Below, one piece after another: positions 33,541 to 44,242 of a DNA stretch of 64,000 nt. Within the stretch, counting starts at the first letter, position 1. Every line of letters starts with the position of its first letter. Source of the stretch: Calliopum simillimum. Lineage: Eukaryota; Arthropoda; Insecta; Diptera; Lauxaniidae. The translations under genes and the position numbers were made by a program. The notes beneath the pieces are model-generated. The model had not been told where the DNA came from, ran no database searches, and saw only the letters and a program-made list of their open reading frames with translations. The stretch is taken from positions 69,908,422 to 69,972,421 of the forward strand of contig OX638368.1 in the NCBI GenBank assembly GCA_951812925.1, given 5' to 3'.

Positions 33541-33833
33541 GAAAAATTGGTAGCTTAAGTACCTATATTCATATAGTGAGATTTTTGTTCTCTTTCCAAC
33601 AACAACAGAAGTCATGACAAAGTGGAAATTTTCATATAGTCAACACAAACCATTTTAATTAATTATGGAGAACATGTGCAACTGGCAAGACTAGTAGCCA
33701 CATGACAAACCGGTATTGATTCCACAACCAATGATTGGGCCTTAATAAATAACAACAACAGGAGTCTTGACAAAGTGGAAAGAAAACAAAAATGTCACTA
33801 CATGAATATAGGCACTTAAGCTACCAATTTTTC

Positions 33834-33919
33834 TGAGGGCACATAGCGCAATCCATTGATAAATGAGCTATTTAGAGAGATTGATTTCGTAGGTTCCTAG
33901 TTCAATCCCGGCCTCAGAC
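33834..33919 (+). repeat. tRNA-like (SINE-type) module
   Basis: TAGCGCAATCCATTG then AGTTCAATCCC at tRNA-like spacing, with acceptor-like GAGGGC and GGCCTC ends. The hammerhead motif follows about 70 bp downstream on the same strand, so a pol III transcript from this module would include it. Confidence 0.55.
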
Positions 33920-33981
33920 AAAAAAGTTCAAAAAATTTTTCAATTGTTATTTCATTTAATTTAAAATAAATTAAATAAAAC

Positions 33982-34035
33982 ATAAATTGGTCTGATGATG
34001 GTTACGTGGCAGTAACCGAAACATATGCCACCATA
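33982..34035 (+). ncRNA. Hammerhead ribozyme-like motif, tRNA-like family
   Basis: CTGATGA (33,992-33,998), an extra T, a perfect six-pair stem II GGTTAC/GTAACC with loop GTGGCA, and GAAA (34,018-34,021). The cleavage triplet reads GCC here rather than the GTC of sister copies, so this copy may be weak or inactive. Confidence 0.55.
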
Positions 34036-34351
34036 GCTATGTTAAGTAGTTTTTTCTCTTATCCTAATTGTCATGATTTTCTAAGTTGAAAATGCATAGA
34101 ATTTTAGATTCTTGCAAATTAAAGGTCTGCATAAGTTAAATCATTAACCGATATAACTGTTACCGAAAGCAATAGATTACGTTAAAAAACGCAATCGTTT
34201 TTTTTTTTTTTTCTACGTACTTCAGTTACCTAGTTATTCATATCTCTTTTAACTATAACTAGCTGTACGCATAATATGCGTAAACGATTATAACAATTAT
34301 TTTTTTATAGCTATTGAGATTGTAGGCAAAGTTGCCAGCTTGTGACAATTA

Positions 34352-35238
34352 GGGTAAGGGAGGGAAATATGGACCACCCATCTTTCTTTTTTAAATAAAA
34401 CCCAAAAAACATAAAACAAAACAATTAATTTTATGTCATTCAGTAAAGGAAACAATTTACCTTTATTCTGATTCACTTTTAGATAAATATCTCATCAGGA
34501 TAAAGAAAAAAAAATTAAGAAACTGAAAATACTCAAAATGAAGATAAAAAAAAGTGTAGTGTATATGGACCATATAGTCCATTTGGTATAGAAGTTGCAT
34601 ATAAAAATGTCATTTCCACATTCGGCGCATTTTTCATGACTCCAAGAACGTCAGATTACACATTCAACCTAAAATTCGCCAAGTCGATCTTCTGAGTAAA
34701 GGGTATTACATTGTATGCATTTTTTGTCATTTTTTTCCTTTGTAGTTAACGAATTACATATAATGACCATCAGACTCGTCATGAAAACTGCAACTAGATT
34801 CCCCATCTGAAAAAGATAATAAATACATTTGTTTTTGAGGCTTTTTTCTTTGGTGGTTCATATTACCCGCAGCACGTGTTGGTGAAATAAATGGTTTTTT
34901 TATCAAAAACTCTTTTGGTTAATGAACTTATTTGCGTTGATAAATTATAAATGGTATTCACTGACTTTATATAATTAACCATTTATTTAAAAACGCGATG
35001 TGTTTAAAGTGAAATAATGAAATATACTCACTAGAAAAAAATTATCACTGATCTTTTTTTTTAGAAAAATCAACTTTACAGAAACATGCGACTTCACCGA
35101 ACGCTAAAATCGCCCTATTATAAGCTTTAGGTATTAGCGTTAAGTTTGAACATGAATAATGGTAAATCCTATGTATGCAGTGGGAAATAACCGTGTGGTC
35201 CATATTACCCACGTAGTCCATATTTCCCTCCCTTATCC
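34352..35238 (-). pseudogene. pogo-like transposon relic with PHD-like finger
   Basis: Inverted ends GG(G/A)TAAGGGAGGGAAATATG are flanked by TA on both sides (34,350-34,351; 35,239-35,240), as for the Tc1/mariner/pogo superfamily. On the minus strand, around 34,560-34,740, a frame with one stop decodes to a cysteine/histidine pattern C-x2-C ... ECVI (stop in place of the next Cys) then SWSHEKCAECGNDIFIC. This matches the zinc finger often found at the C-terminus of insect pogo/jerky-type transposases. The DDE core is missing. The ends also carry repeated GGACCA(C/T) / TGGTCC motifs. Confidence 0.6.
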
Positions 35239-35279
35239 TACGCCAAAATTAGAAATTTATTTTTTTAATTTGGTTGTCA

Positions 35280-36087
35280 TTGTTTAAATTTTATTGCACC
35301 AATCGATGGGGAAAGGTCGAAAATAGATTTTGGACATGACCAGGGGCGTCTCCGATCCTTCTAAGTGACCGATTTGGGCCCATTTTTGTAAAAAAATTGT
35401 ATTGCACCAATCGATGGGGAAAGGTCGAAATAGATTTTGGACATGACCAGGGGCGTCTCCGATCCTTCTAAGTGACCGATTTGGGCCCATTTTTGTAAAA
35501 AAATTTATTGCACCAATCGATGGGGAAAGGTCAAAAATATATTTTGGACATGACCAGAGGAGTCCCCGACCCCTCTAAGTGACCGTTTTAGTCCTTTAGA
35601 AAGGTCGGGGACTCCTCTGGTAAGGTTCAAAATATATTTTCGACCTTTCCCGATCGATTGGTGCAATAAAATTTTTTCACCGAAATGGGCCCAAATCGGT
35701 CACTTAGAGGGATCGGAGACGCCCCTGGTCATGTCCAAAATTTATTTTCGACCTCTCCCGATCGATTGTTGCAATAAAATTTGTTTACAAAAATGGGCCC
35801 AAAACGGTCACTTAGAGGGGTCGGGGACACCTCTGGTCATGTCCAAAATTTATTTTCGACCTTCCCCATCGATTGGTGCAATAAAATTTTTTTACAAAAA
35901 TGGGCCCAAAACGGGCACTTAGAGGGGTCGGGGACACCCCTGGTCATGTCCAAAATTTATTTTCGACCTTTCCCCATCGATTGGTGCAATAAAATTTTTT
36001 TTACAAAAATGGGCCCAAAACGGTCACTTAGAGGGGTCGGGGACACCCCTGGTCATGTCCAAAATTTATTTTCGACCTTTCCCCATC
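35280..36087. repeat. Inverted ~110-bp satellite array
   Basis: About three units on one strand (35,280-35,590) face about five units on the other (35,600-36,087), with a turn-over near 35,590. The consensus includes GGGCCCAAA(A/T)CGGTCACTTA, GGTC(G/A)GGGAC, CTGGTCATGTCCAAAAT and ATCGATTGGTGCAATAAA. Array parts continue at 41,261-41,325 and 42,727-42,897, separated by two later insertions. Frames here (for example 35,781-36,179) are repeat artefacts. Confidence 0.85.
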
Positions 36088-36747
36088 TGTTTGGTCGGGC
36101 ACCAAACTTGTTTTTTTTGTATTTAAAAGTACTTATAAAGGTAACAATACCTGTTTTGCCCACTGTAGGGACGATGTAGCGCTTCGAATCTAGACGGCGA
36201 TACCCTTTCGACGGGAGATGTAAATCTACTGGCTTAACAAGGAACCAAGCCAGTTGATGCAGTCGCTGGAGGCGATGAGATTATGACCCACGATATACGC
36301 TGTTTTCCTGTGAGATGGGAACCACTGTCGAACTCCACTTTGGAGTAATATAATAAAACACCTTTTTGTGTTTGTTAGTCTGTTTACAGCACTTTATTTT
36401 TAAGCTTACTTTTAATTTACTTAGTTTTTAGAAATCTATACAAGTTTTTTAGGAAAAATTTGCTGATTGCAGCTTGCTTTAATATTCAACGAAAAACAGA
36501 ATATTTTTCTGTATTCGTTGATCAAAAAACTGATCGAAAGTTGTCAGCAATGGTTTTTACACCAGAGCGAGCGAGACGGCTATACTTTCGGCAGTCAGGT
36601 ACCAAATACTGAAGACGGGTAGGGTTGCCATCATTTAGATGAAAAACATGGATTTTTGTAAAGATTTACAAGGGGTGGTTTTATGTATCCGTATAAACAC
36701 GATACATTTTTCTTTTATTTATAAAGGTTTACGTTTCCGCGTAAACA
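36088..36747 (-). repeat. 3' LTR of the BEL element
   Basis: 660 bp starting TGTTTGGTCGGGC and ending CGTAAACA on the plus strand. Near-identical to the right LTR. Confidence 0.9.
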
Positions 36748-37370
36748 TACTGCCCGCCTTGCAGTATCTGCAACAAAGATGGATTGCTTATGATTTTTAT
36801 ACAATTAAATACCAATAAATTACAAGTAAATTAATTCAAAATTTGGGTATTAAAAGATAAATTTAAGAATACACTAGTACATTAGACATGAGCATAATCA
36901 TATTGAATACGAGAAAAGTAATAACATTTTTGCTTTTAGCTGAATTTAGTCTACTTTTTTTAATTTAAATACACTTTATGCCTTTCTGGCTTTTTGAATT
37001 ATAGAGCGAATTCATTTTATAATGGAGTTTCAAGTTATAAAATTTTTAATTTGTAGCAACTTTGTAAGAATTCTATTTAGGCTTATTTTTTATACAAAAT
37101 TTTTAGTTTATGTCTAAGATATTTCAAAATTAAAAGAAAGAAGTTAACTAAGTTAAATTTCTTAAATTTAAATTTTCATTTGTGGGCTTCGAGTTCATCT
37201 TAGTTTTGAGTTAAAATATTGATGACTTTTACGTAAGTCATAGTAAATTTTTACAATTTTCATAATACGTTGCTTGTGATGACCTTAAGCCAGAGAAAGA
37301 GTATACTTTAGAGTGAAATTGATCGATAGGCAATTTTCTAAAACAAATGGGTTGAAATTCATACAAGAGA

Positions 37371-38198
37371 TTATTCAAAATGAGTATTGGGTTTGAAATA
37401 AGCACATTTCAGAAAACATGTACGTTTTTCGAAGACATGAAGAGTATTTATATGAAGAACGCGAATTCCTGTATAACCGCCGTGGTGGATTTTTCGTGGT
37501 TTCCATTTCGAGCAACACAGTGTTTCCCTTCGCATGATTACGGGGTCTTCGGTATTAGCTTCAGTTGTTGGTATCTTCCCACGGGGACAGAATTCAACAC
37601 TTGTATTAGTGAAAAGGTGTGATGTGGTTTCCCACTCAGGGGGCAAACCAGCCATTATTTGTCCATGATAGCGCTTTCTGATGATAGCATGGGTTTTACA
37701 AATGAAGAAATACAGTTGATTTAAATTTTTCATCTTCAGTATCCGAGACTCTTGGTGGAACGGTCGATGATCAGGATTTTCGTCATGATGGAAAAGATGG
37801 TGAACAACTTTCACAAGTATATATGAATATCGACTTCGATACATGAGTATAGTGTTTTCTCGAACCAAGAGTGGAATCAGAGCTAAATATTCAATTTTTG
37901 ATTCAATGACTTTGATCAAGAGTAAATGAAAGTAATTTTTAGGGTAAAAAATTTGCTGAGATAATCTTATGAGTCTCATTTTTGCAAATTTAAGCTCCTC
38001 GAATGAGATTTCTTTTGAGGTATAACAACATTTTGAATCGGCAGTTCGAAGAGTTTGATTAAAAAATCGAAAAATATATGCAGTGGCATGTAATGCTTTA
38101 TGTAATGAGATACGACTTTTGAAAATATTCATTTTCACCGCCGAGCTAGTAATAAAATATTTAATGGGTCTGCCTTCTAGCTTAGTACAATTTTTCAC
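37371..38198 (-). CDS. BEL integrase N-terminal remnant (275 aa)
   Basis: The frame continues pol after the deletion. A SLHKALHATAYIFRFF stretch typical of the region between RNase H and integrase is followed by EELKFAKMRLIRLSQQIF, LIPLLVRENTI, and the start of the integrase zinc-binding domain around RPFHQESRI and RKRYHGQIMAG. The text then becomes unlike integrase and no D,D-35-E core follows before the LTR at 36,747. The integrase is therefore truncated, which makes the element strictly non-autonomous. It is 14 bp from the upstream ORF and in another frame. Confidence 0.6.
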   Translation of the reverse strand: MKNCTKLEGRPIKYFITSSAVKMNIFKSRISLHKALHATAYIFRFFNQTLRTADSKCCYTSKEISFEELKFAKMRLIRLSQQIFYPKNYFHLLLIKVIESKIEYLALIPLLVRENTILMYRSRYSYILVKVVHHLFHHDENPDHRPFHQESRILKMKNLNQLYFFICKTHAIIRKRYHGQIMAGLPPEWETTSHLFTNTSVEFCPRGKIPTTEANTEDPVIMRRETLCCSKWKPRKIHHGGYTGIRVLHINTLHVFEKRTCFLKCAYFKPNTHFE

Positions 38199-38212
38199 TA
38201 AAAGTGAAGTTA

Positions 38213-40003
38213 TTAGAAATTTAGATTTTTGAATATAGAGCCAAGGAGGATCATCGCACCAGAGCTCACTTTTGCAGTCCGAAGGATGTAGCCCCCGGGT
38301 CGTAGATCGACAGGATTGTCCCTTATATTGGTATGAGAGTTTGTGCTTTCACTTTTTTGTTTTAGCTTAGCATGGTGGATTAGATAAAAAGAAACATTTC
38401 TTTTAACATTTTTGGGTTCGATTTTGATAATTTTACCACGCTTAAAATACTCAAATATGACATCATACTGAGATTTAATTCTGAAGTTTTTAAAGAGTGG
38501 TTTTTTGCTTCGAAAAAATTGATTTCGAGCAATGAATTTCGATTGTCCTAAAGATTTAGAGTAAGGAAAATCTATTTTAAAGGGTGAATCAAGGTTATAT
38601 CGGACATTCACGTTTGCCCTAGTGGATTTTTTGTAAATTTGCTCACAAATTTTATCGGCATTGGAGACTGAGTGGTTTTGTGGTATTTCAGGTTGCTCGT
38701 TCAGAGGTATTTCTGATAAATACGAGGCAACCGTTAAAGGGTGCAATTGTTGCTGAGCTGGCACTGGTCCTGTAAGGATCCATCCAAATATGGTTTCTTG
38801 GCTAATAAGAGAGTCAAAAATATTCTTTTGAACTCTACCAAGAAGGAGTGTAGGGTATAAGTCGCCGCCAATGAGCAAATCTACTTCTGAACTTTGATTG
38901 AAATGTGAGTCAGAAAATTCACAGGTACGTGTCCCTGAAAAGTCAGAGATGTTAAAATTAAAAGATGGGGAATTCTCCGCCACTTTTGAAACCACCAAAG
39001 CAATCACTTCGATCGGGATATTCCTGCAGAGTAGAGGGCCGATATGGAAGGAAGCCATAAAAGTTGGTTGTGTATGAGCTATGCCATTTAGTCCGGTTAT
39101 TTGGGCTGAAATGGCCTTTGTAGGAAGGTTTAGTAAACGTTGCATGCGTTTTGAAACAAACGTGCACTCAGACGCTGGGTCAATCAAAGCGCGAGCTTTA
39201 TAATTGGATCCCATAATATAAATTTCAATTAAATACGTGTCAAGGATAACTTTCCTTTTGACTGGAGTAAAACAAGAAATAATTTTTATTACAGGGTTTG
39301 TTGTCATTGACAATTCATCCGGATTAGTCGGATTTTCAACAGTGGACTGTATAGTAGAGGTATAAGTGACAGCAGAACTATGTGCCTTGTCACTTTTATT
39401 TTGAAGGAAATGTTTATGAGAATAAATATTCTTATTAGACAATTTTTCTGATGCAGTCAGAATTTGAGAAGTGGACTGTATTTTATGAGTATAAGTTACA
39501 GCAGAAATATCTGCATTGTCACTTTTAGGGTGAAATTTGGTTTTATTTGAATAATATAGATTATTCGAGGCTATTTGACTCGTTGAATAATTTTCCCTAT
39601 GCAGCAGTGAATGGTGTTTCTTAACTTGCGGTAAATTTTCCAATGCAGGTTCAAGGGCAGTTTGATCAAGTGGTGAGATATTTGAATTCGGTACTTGTGG
39701 TACGTGTGTTTCGTCAAGTGTTCCTAATAAGGCGCATAATTCATCTAACGTTTCTAAGTATGCGCATGCCACAGAATCATAATCGTTGGCCTCTAGAAGC
39801 GCTTTCACTGGGTCTTCAGATGAATATGTGGACACTACTTCGTCATATAAAGACGCATATTCTTCCCAATATCGATCGAGTAAAATTTTTAGAAAACTCA
39901 AAAAGCTTTTTGTCTGCTTTTCTTCTTTTGTTTTTCGCATATTAAAGGAAAAATTTAGAATAGCTACTTTTCGGTTTGATAATTTCATTAGCTTCTGTTC
40001 CAT
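38213..40003 (-). CDS. BEL gag-remnant/protease fusion ORF (596 aa)
   Basis: This is an uninterrupted frame. The N-terminal ~130 residues resemble a gag start (YWEEYASLYDEVVSTY). A Ser/Asn-rich stretch with two similar blocks (each with SAVTYT and IQST) follows. From about residue 255 comes a DUF1758-type aspartic protease (KARALIDPASECTFVSKRM, later EVDLLIGGDLYPTLLLGRV and FGWILTGPV). Near residue 520 the sequence enters the RT leader (VSFYLIHHAKLK) and then jumps to post-RNase H text. Gag zinc knuckles and the whole RT/RNase H core are therefore deleted. The deletions keep a reading frame. The ORF ends in an alternative frame: the true pol continuation overlaps as 38,198 downward, probably through a frameshift near 38,260. 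It could act only with enzymes supplied in trans. Confidence 0.75.
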   Translation of the reverse strand: MEQKLMKLSNRKVAILNFSFNMRKTKEEKQTKSFLSFLKILLDRYWEEYASLYDEVVSTYSSEDPVKALLEANDYDSVACAYLETLDELCALLGTLDETHVPQVPNSNISPLDQTALEPALENLPQVKKHHSLLHRENYSTSQIASNNLYYSNKTKFHPKSDNADISAVTYTHKIQSTSQILTASEKLSNKNIYSHKHFLQNKSDKAHSSAVTYTSTIQSTVENPTNPDELSMTTNPVIKIISCFTPVKRKVILDTYLIEIYIMGSNYKARALIDPASECTFVSKRMQRLLNLPTKAISAQITGLNGIAHTQPTFMASFHIGPLLCRNIPIEVIALVVSKVAENSPSFNFNISDFSGTRTCEFSDSHFNQSSEVDLLIGGDLYPTLLLGRVQKNIFDSLISQETIFGWILTGPVPAQQQLHPLTVASYLSEIPLNEQPEIPQNHSVSNADKICEQIYKKSTRANVNVRYNLDSPFKIDFPYSKSLGQSKFIARNQFFRSKKPLFKNFRIKSQYDVIFEYFKRGKIIKIEPKNVKRNVSFYLIHHAKLKQKSESTNSHTNIRDNPVDLRPGGYILRTAKVSSGAMILLGSIFKNLNF

Positions 40004-40594
40004 TTCGAATTTAAAGCTGTAAGAAAAGTCAAAAACAATAACGAAAACCTTTTTGAGTTAGTGATGCACTGCGCGGGGTCAAAATCGTAGCAATGCTTAT
40101 GCAAACGATTCAAATATCGTTACAAAAAATCACAAAACTGCTTAGCATCCGCGAACTTGAGTAAAAAATATCACTGATCAAAAATCACGAAATGGATTGT
40201 AGCAACAAACCTTATACAATGTACGAAAATTTCGCAAAATGGTGTAGAGTACCACGCTGTATTTTATATAACCTTGAACGGTATTCAAATTACTCAGCAA
40301 TATAAAATACGATTTAACCTTGAATAATACCAAAGGTTACGAGTTAAGAAAACACGAGTTAGTGTGATAACCTTGAGCAGTTTCAAAAGTTAAACACAAA
40401 TGGAAACTAACTGTTAATAGCAAACACGAGGGTCTGTGTTAACCTTGCGCACTTGCAAAGGTTAAACACATGTAAAAATTTCGCGGGAAAAATCCGAAAT
40501 TTCGCGGGAAATATGCCGGGGCCCGTGAAAATTTAACAAAATTTTAACAAATATCCTTGACAGGGGCCGGCCACAAGAAGGCCGAAGGACCAAA

Positions 40595-41260
40595 TGTTTG
40601 GTCGGGCACCAAACTTGTTTTTTTTGTATTTAAAAGTACTTATATATACAAAGGTAACAATACCTGTTTTGCCCACTGTAGGGACGATGTAGCGCTTCGA
40701 ATCTAGACGGCGATACCCTTTCGACGGGAGATGTAAATCTACTGGCTTAACAAGGAACCAAGCCAGTTGATGCAGTCGCTGGAGGCGATGAGATTATGAC
40801 CCACGATATACGCTGTTTTCCTGTGAGATGGGAACCACTGTCGAACTCCACTTTGGAGTAATATAATAAAACACCTTTTTGTGTTTGTTAGTCTGTTTAC
40901 AGCACTTTATTTTTAAGCTTACTTTTAATTTACTTAGTTTTTAGAAATCTATACAAGTTTTTTAGGAAAAATTTGCTGATTGCAGCTTGCTTTAATATTC
41001 AACGAAAAACAGAATATTTTTCTGTATTCGTTGATCAAAAAACTGATCGAAAGTTGTCAGCAATGGTTTTTACACCAGAGCGAGCGAGACGGCTATACTT
41101 TCGGCAGTCAGGTACCAAATACTGAAGACGGGTAGGGTTGCCATCATTTAGATGAAAAACATGGATTTTTGTAAAGATTTACAAGGGGTGGTTTTATGTA
41201 TCCGTATAAACACGATACATTTTTCTTTTATTTATAAAGGTTTACGTTTCCGCGTAAACA
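40595..41260 (-). repeat. 5' LTR of the BEL element
   Basis: 666 bp, with the same ends as the left LTR. On the coding strand it starts TGTTTACGCGG and ends CCAAACA. Confidence 0.9.
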
Positions 41261-41325
41261 CCATCGATTGGTGCAATAAATTTTTTTTACAAAAATGGGC
41301 CCAAAACGCTCACTTAGAGGGGTCG
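41261..41325. repeat. Satellite array fragment between two insertions
   Basis: A partial unit (ATCGATTGGTGCAATAAA ... CTCACTTAGAGGGGTCG) between the BEL duplication and the Transib-like element. Confidence 0.8.
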
Positions 41326-42726
41326 CACAGTGTCGCGAGCCCATATATAGTGCGGCCAAAACTAGTAAACGTTATCCAATTTTGATGAAATTTTGCACAG
41401 TGATAGTTTTTGGTAACATTATGAAAACTTTAGAAAATGGGAGTGGTCCGCCCCTTTTTAAGTCAACTCTTAGTATAAAAGTATTAGTATCGGGTGATTT
41501 TTTTTAAAGGTTTTTGATACAATTAAAAAGGCTAAATATTAAGCTTTTAAATGCTTTTTGATTTTTTTCGATCGGATAAGAAGAAAAAAAGTTGTAGCAG
41601 TTATAACTTAAAATTAAAGTGAAATATTTCAATTTAGGAAATTCACTCATTTAAGAAAGCAAAAAAGAAGACTCTTATTTAAAAATATTGAACTTTAAAG
41701 CTAGGCAATTAAAAAGATAAAATTTTAAGCTGTAAAATGCTTTTTGATATACTCTGATCGGTTATGAAACAAAAAAGTTATGGACGTTAGAGTTCGAAGT
41801 TAATATGATATATTTACAATTTTGGTACTCGCTCGTTTAAAAAAACCAAAATAATTACTTTTCAAAATTACTTATCTCGGTCAATTTTTATGCGAGAAAG
41901 ATGCTTTAAAAACCGAAATGTGCAGAATTGCAACAGCTTTAATTTTTGTTAACATTTTTTTTTCCGACTAACAGTTTTTAAGTTATTTGTCAAAAATTTA
42001 CCTTTTTGATCTTTAAACCCCTAAAAAAAGGGTTAAACCCACTGTTGAGCTAAGAACTTTTTTTTTGTAAGGTAACTAACCCAATAAACATCTGTGTCAA
42101 GTTTCAAGCCCGCAGCAATTTTTTTCTTTAAGATATTTTATTTTACTCTCCTATGAATATCAATTTTTTATTGAATTTTAATCGAGGTTACTTTAGAAAA
42201 TTAACGAAAAAAAAAAAATTGGGGCACATTGGGGCACTTTTTTTTTTATCTGCTTATACATTGTACTTCTTTCTTTTGTATCTAATCAAGGCAATAGGGT
42301 CTTTTGCGTCATTCTTTTTTTATGGTCTCCCAAAGTTTTCTTTAGAGTTCAGAAATAAGCAAAAAAACATATGTCCAATAAAAATAACTGTAAGCAAGAG
42401 GTTAATGCAAAAATCTGCTCAAAAATTGCTTACTACATAGGAAAAATGTCATTTATTCCTAAAAAATTAGTTTTAACTAAGGTATTTAGTAAAATAGGCC
42501 TGCTTTAGATTTAAGAATCATAGAAAGAAATTTTATTTTTTTGTGGCATTTATTCTATCCTTCTAAAACTCAAAGTTTACGAGGCTCGTGTAACTATGCT
42601 ATTAAGATATATTAATTTTTTTTTTTAATTTCTATTAGTTTAAGTATACTTAACAATATGCCATCCTTGATAGGTTCATATTCAAGACTTTAACTTTGAC
42701 CTTTTGGCCGCACTCGCGACACTGTG
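41326..42726. mobile_element. Transib/RSS-like element with 12/23-type ends
   Basis: Both ends start CACAGTGTCGCGAG and are flanked by a 5-bp GC-rich duplication GGTCG (41,321-41,325; 42,727-42,731), as in Transib/RAG transposition. The duplicated bases match a single copy in the satellite consensus. CACAGTG equals the consensus V(D)J heptamer. The next shared block, TGCGGCCAAAA, lies 7 bases after the heptamer at the right end but 18 at the left, because of an 11-bp insertion CCCATATATAG. An A-rich nonamer-like CCAAAA therefore starts 12 and 23 bases from the heptamers. The 1.4-kb interior is AT-rich with no transposase ORF. Confidence 0.75.
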
Positions 42727-42897
42727 GGTCGGGGACATCCTTGCTCATGTCCAAAATCTATTTTCGACCTTTCCCGATCGATTGGTGCAATAAATTTTTT
42801 TTACAAAAAAGGGCCCAAAACGGTCACTTAGAGGAGTCGGGGACACCCCTGGTCAGGTCCAAAATTTATTTTCGACCTTTCCCCATCGATTGGTGCA
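42727..42897. repeat. Satellite array end
   Basis: About 1.6 units in the plus orientation ending at ATCGATTGGTGCA. They continue the array interrupted at 41,325. Confidence 0.8.
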
Positions 42898-43021
42898 CAT
42901 GTTTAGCCAAAAGTTAACTTTATTTTTTTATTTACAATTTATTTCACAATTACCACCTTCTGGCAACGCCTTTTCGTATAAGTAAATTCTCTCTTTCTTA
43001 TCCAATAGATTTAACCGATAA

Positions 43022-44242
43022 CACTATGCAACAGCCAAATCTCCCAGTGAATGCCACTATCCATTTCATATGTAAAATGGGCTGCTGATTCCGAAAATTG
43101 CATTATTTTTTTTTTTCGTGTCGGTTTCGAGATATCGGTCATTTTCGGTTTTCGGACCAAAAAAAAAAGATAGTTCCATTTAAATACAAATATCTCAAGA
43201 ACTAATTTTTGTATTCAAATGTATTATATGTCATATTAAAGGTAATTAAATTACCTACAAATGATATTCGCATCACATTTTGGTTGGTTTGTTAGTTTCG
43301 GCGAAATAAATTGATTTCTAAAAAAAACATTTTTTTTTTCGAAAAAATTAACAAAAAATCAAAATAAACTGCAGATTTATACAAGAAGAAATAACTTTTT
43401 TAGAATTTTTTTTGTTTTTGTATCATAGACTATATATTTGTGAAGAAAATAAGATACCACTTAAAAAAATCGATGGGAAAATGCAAAAGTTGTATACAAT
43501 TCATTGATAAATTACTAAAATGCGTTTTTGCCTATTTTTTTCGGTTTTTTTTAGTAAACTGTCGATAATTTGAAACTTTTTGTAAAACACATGAGAAAAT
43601 CCAAAAAATTCTTTAAGTTAGCGTTAAAAGAAAATACCCGTGTCTCGTCGTTTTTCTCCAGCACGTCAGATTTTTTTTTAATCGATTTTTGAAGTTTTTT
43701 AATCCACTGTACATGAAAAAACAAAAATAACGCATTCTTTTGTTAAATCGATGCAAATAACTATATGATCCTTACATTTGAGGATCAGTAAACTTATGCA
43801 GGATATTACGAGGAATATTTTTGTAGACAATTTTAACCCTCTAAATTATAAAAAAGTTATTTCTTCTTGTATAAATCTGCAGTTGATTTTGATTTTTTGT
43901 TAATTTTTTCGAAAAAAAAATGTTTTTTTAGAAATCAATTTATTTCGCCGAAACAAACAAACCAACCAAAAAGTGATGTGAATATCATTTGTAGGTAATT
44001 TAATTACCTTTAATATGACATATAATACATTTGAATACAAAAATGAGTTCTTGAGATATTTGTATTTAAATGGAACTATCTTTTTTTTTGGTCCGAAAAC
44101 CGAAAATGACCGATATCTCGAAAACGACACGAAATAAAAAAAAAAAAATAATGCGATTTTCGGAATCAGCAGCCTATTTTACATATAAAATGAATAATGG
44201 CATTTCCTGGGGAAAAAATTTTTACTCATTTGTTGCATAGTG
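43022..44242. mobile_element. Foldback element with ~385-bp arms and TAA duplication
   Basis: Ends CACTATGCAACA / TGTTGCATAGTG are flanked by TAA on both sides (43,019-43,021; 44,243-44,245), the 3-bp T-W-A pattern of PIF/Harbinger. Long arms (43,022-43,405 and 43,850-44,242) pair over almost their whole length, including TTTCGGCGAAATAAATTGAT and its complement. The ~440-bp centre is AT-rich. Minus-strand frame 43,900-44,130 is an arm artefact. Confidence 0.75.

Larger units (their letters stand above)
36088..41260 (-). mobile_element. Young BEL/Pao LTR retrotransposon, internally deleted
   Basis: LTRs of 660 and 666 bp (36,088-36,747; 40,595-41,260) are almost identical, the main difference being a 6-bp ATATAC insertion. 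They have TG...CA ends and a 5-bp duplication CCATC (36,083-36,087; 41,261-41,265), and the insertion is into the satellite array. The coding strand is minus, so the right LTR is 5'. The primer-binding region next to it begins TTTGGTCCTTCGG, and a purine-rich stretch (GCAAGGCGGGCAGTA) abuts the 3' LTR. The interior is only 3.85 kb and lacks the RT/RNase H core. Confidence 0.9.

Noticed and set aside
35280..36087. CRISPR-like array of regular repeats
   Set aside because: Units are contiguous with no unique spacers and change orientation. The sequence is eukaryotic satellite.
35781..36179. 132-codon ORF repeating MGPKRSLRG-like text
   Set aside because: Follows the ~110-bp satellite unit and stops in the BEL LTR. 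Not a gene.
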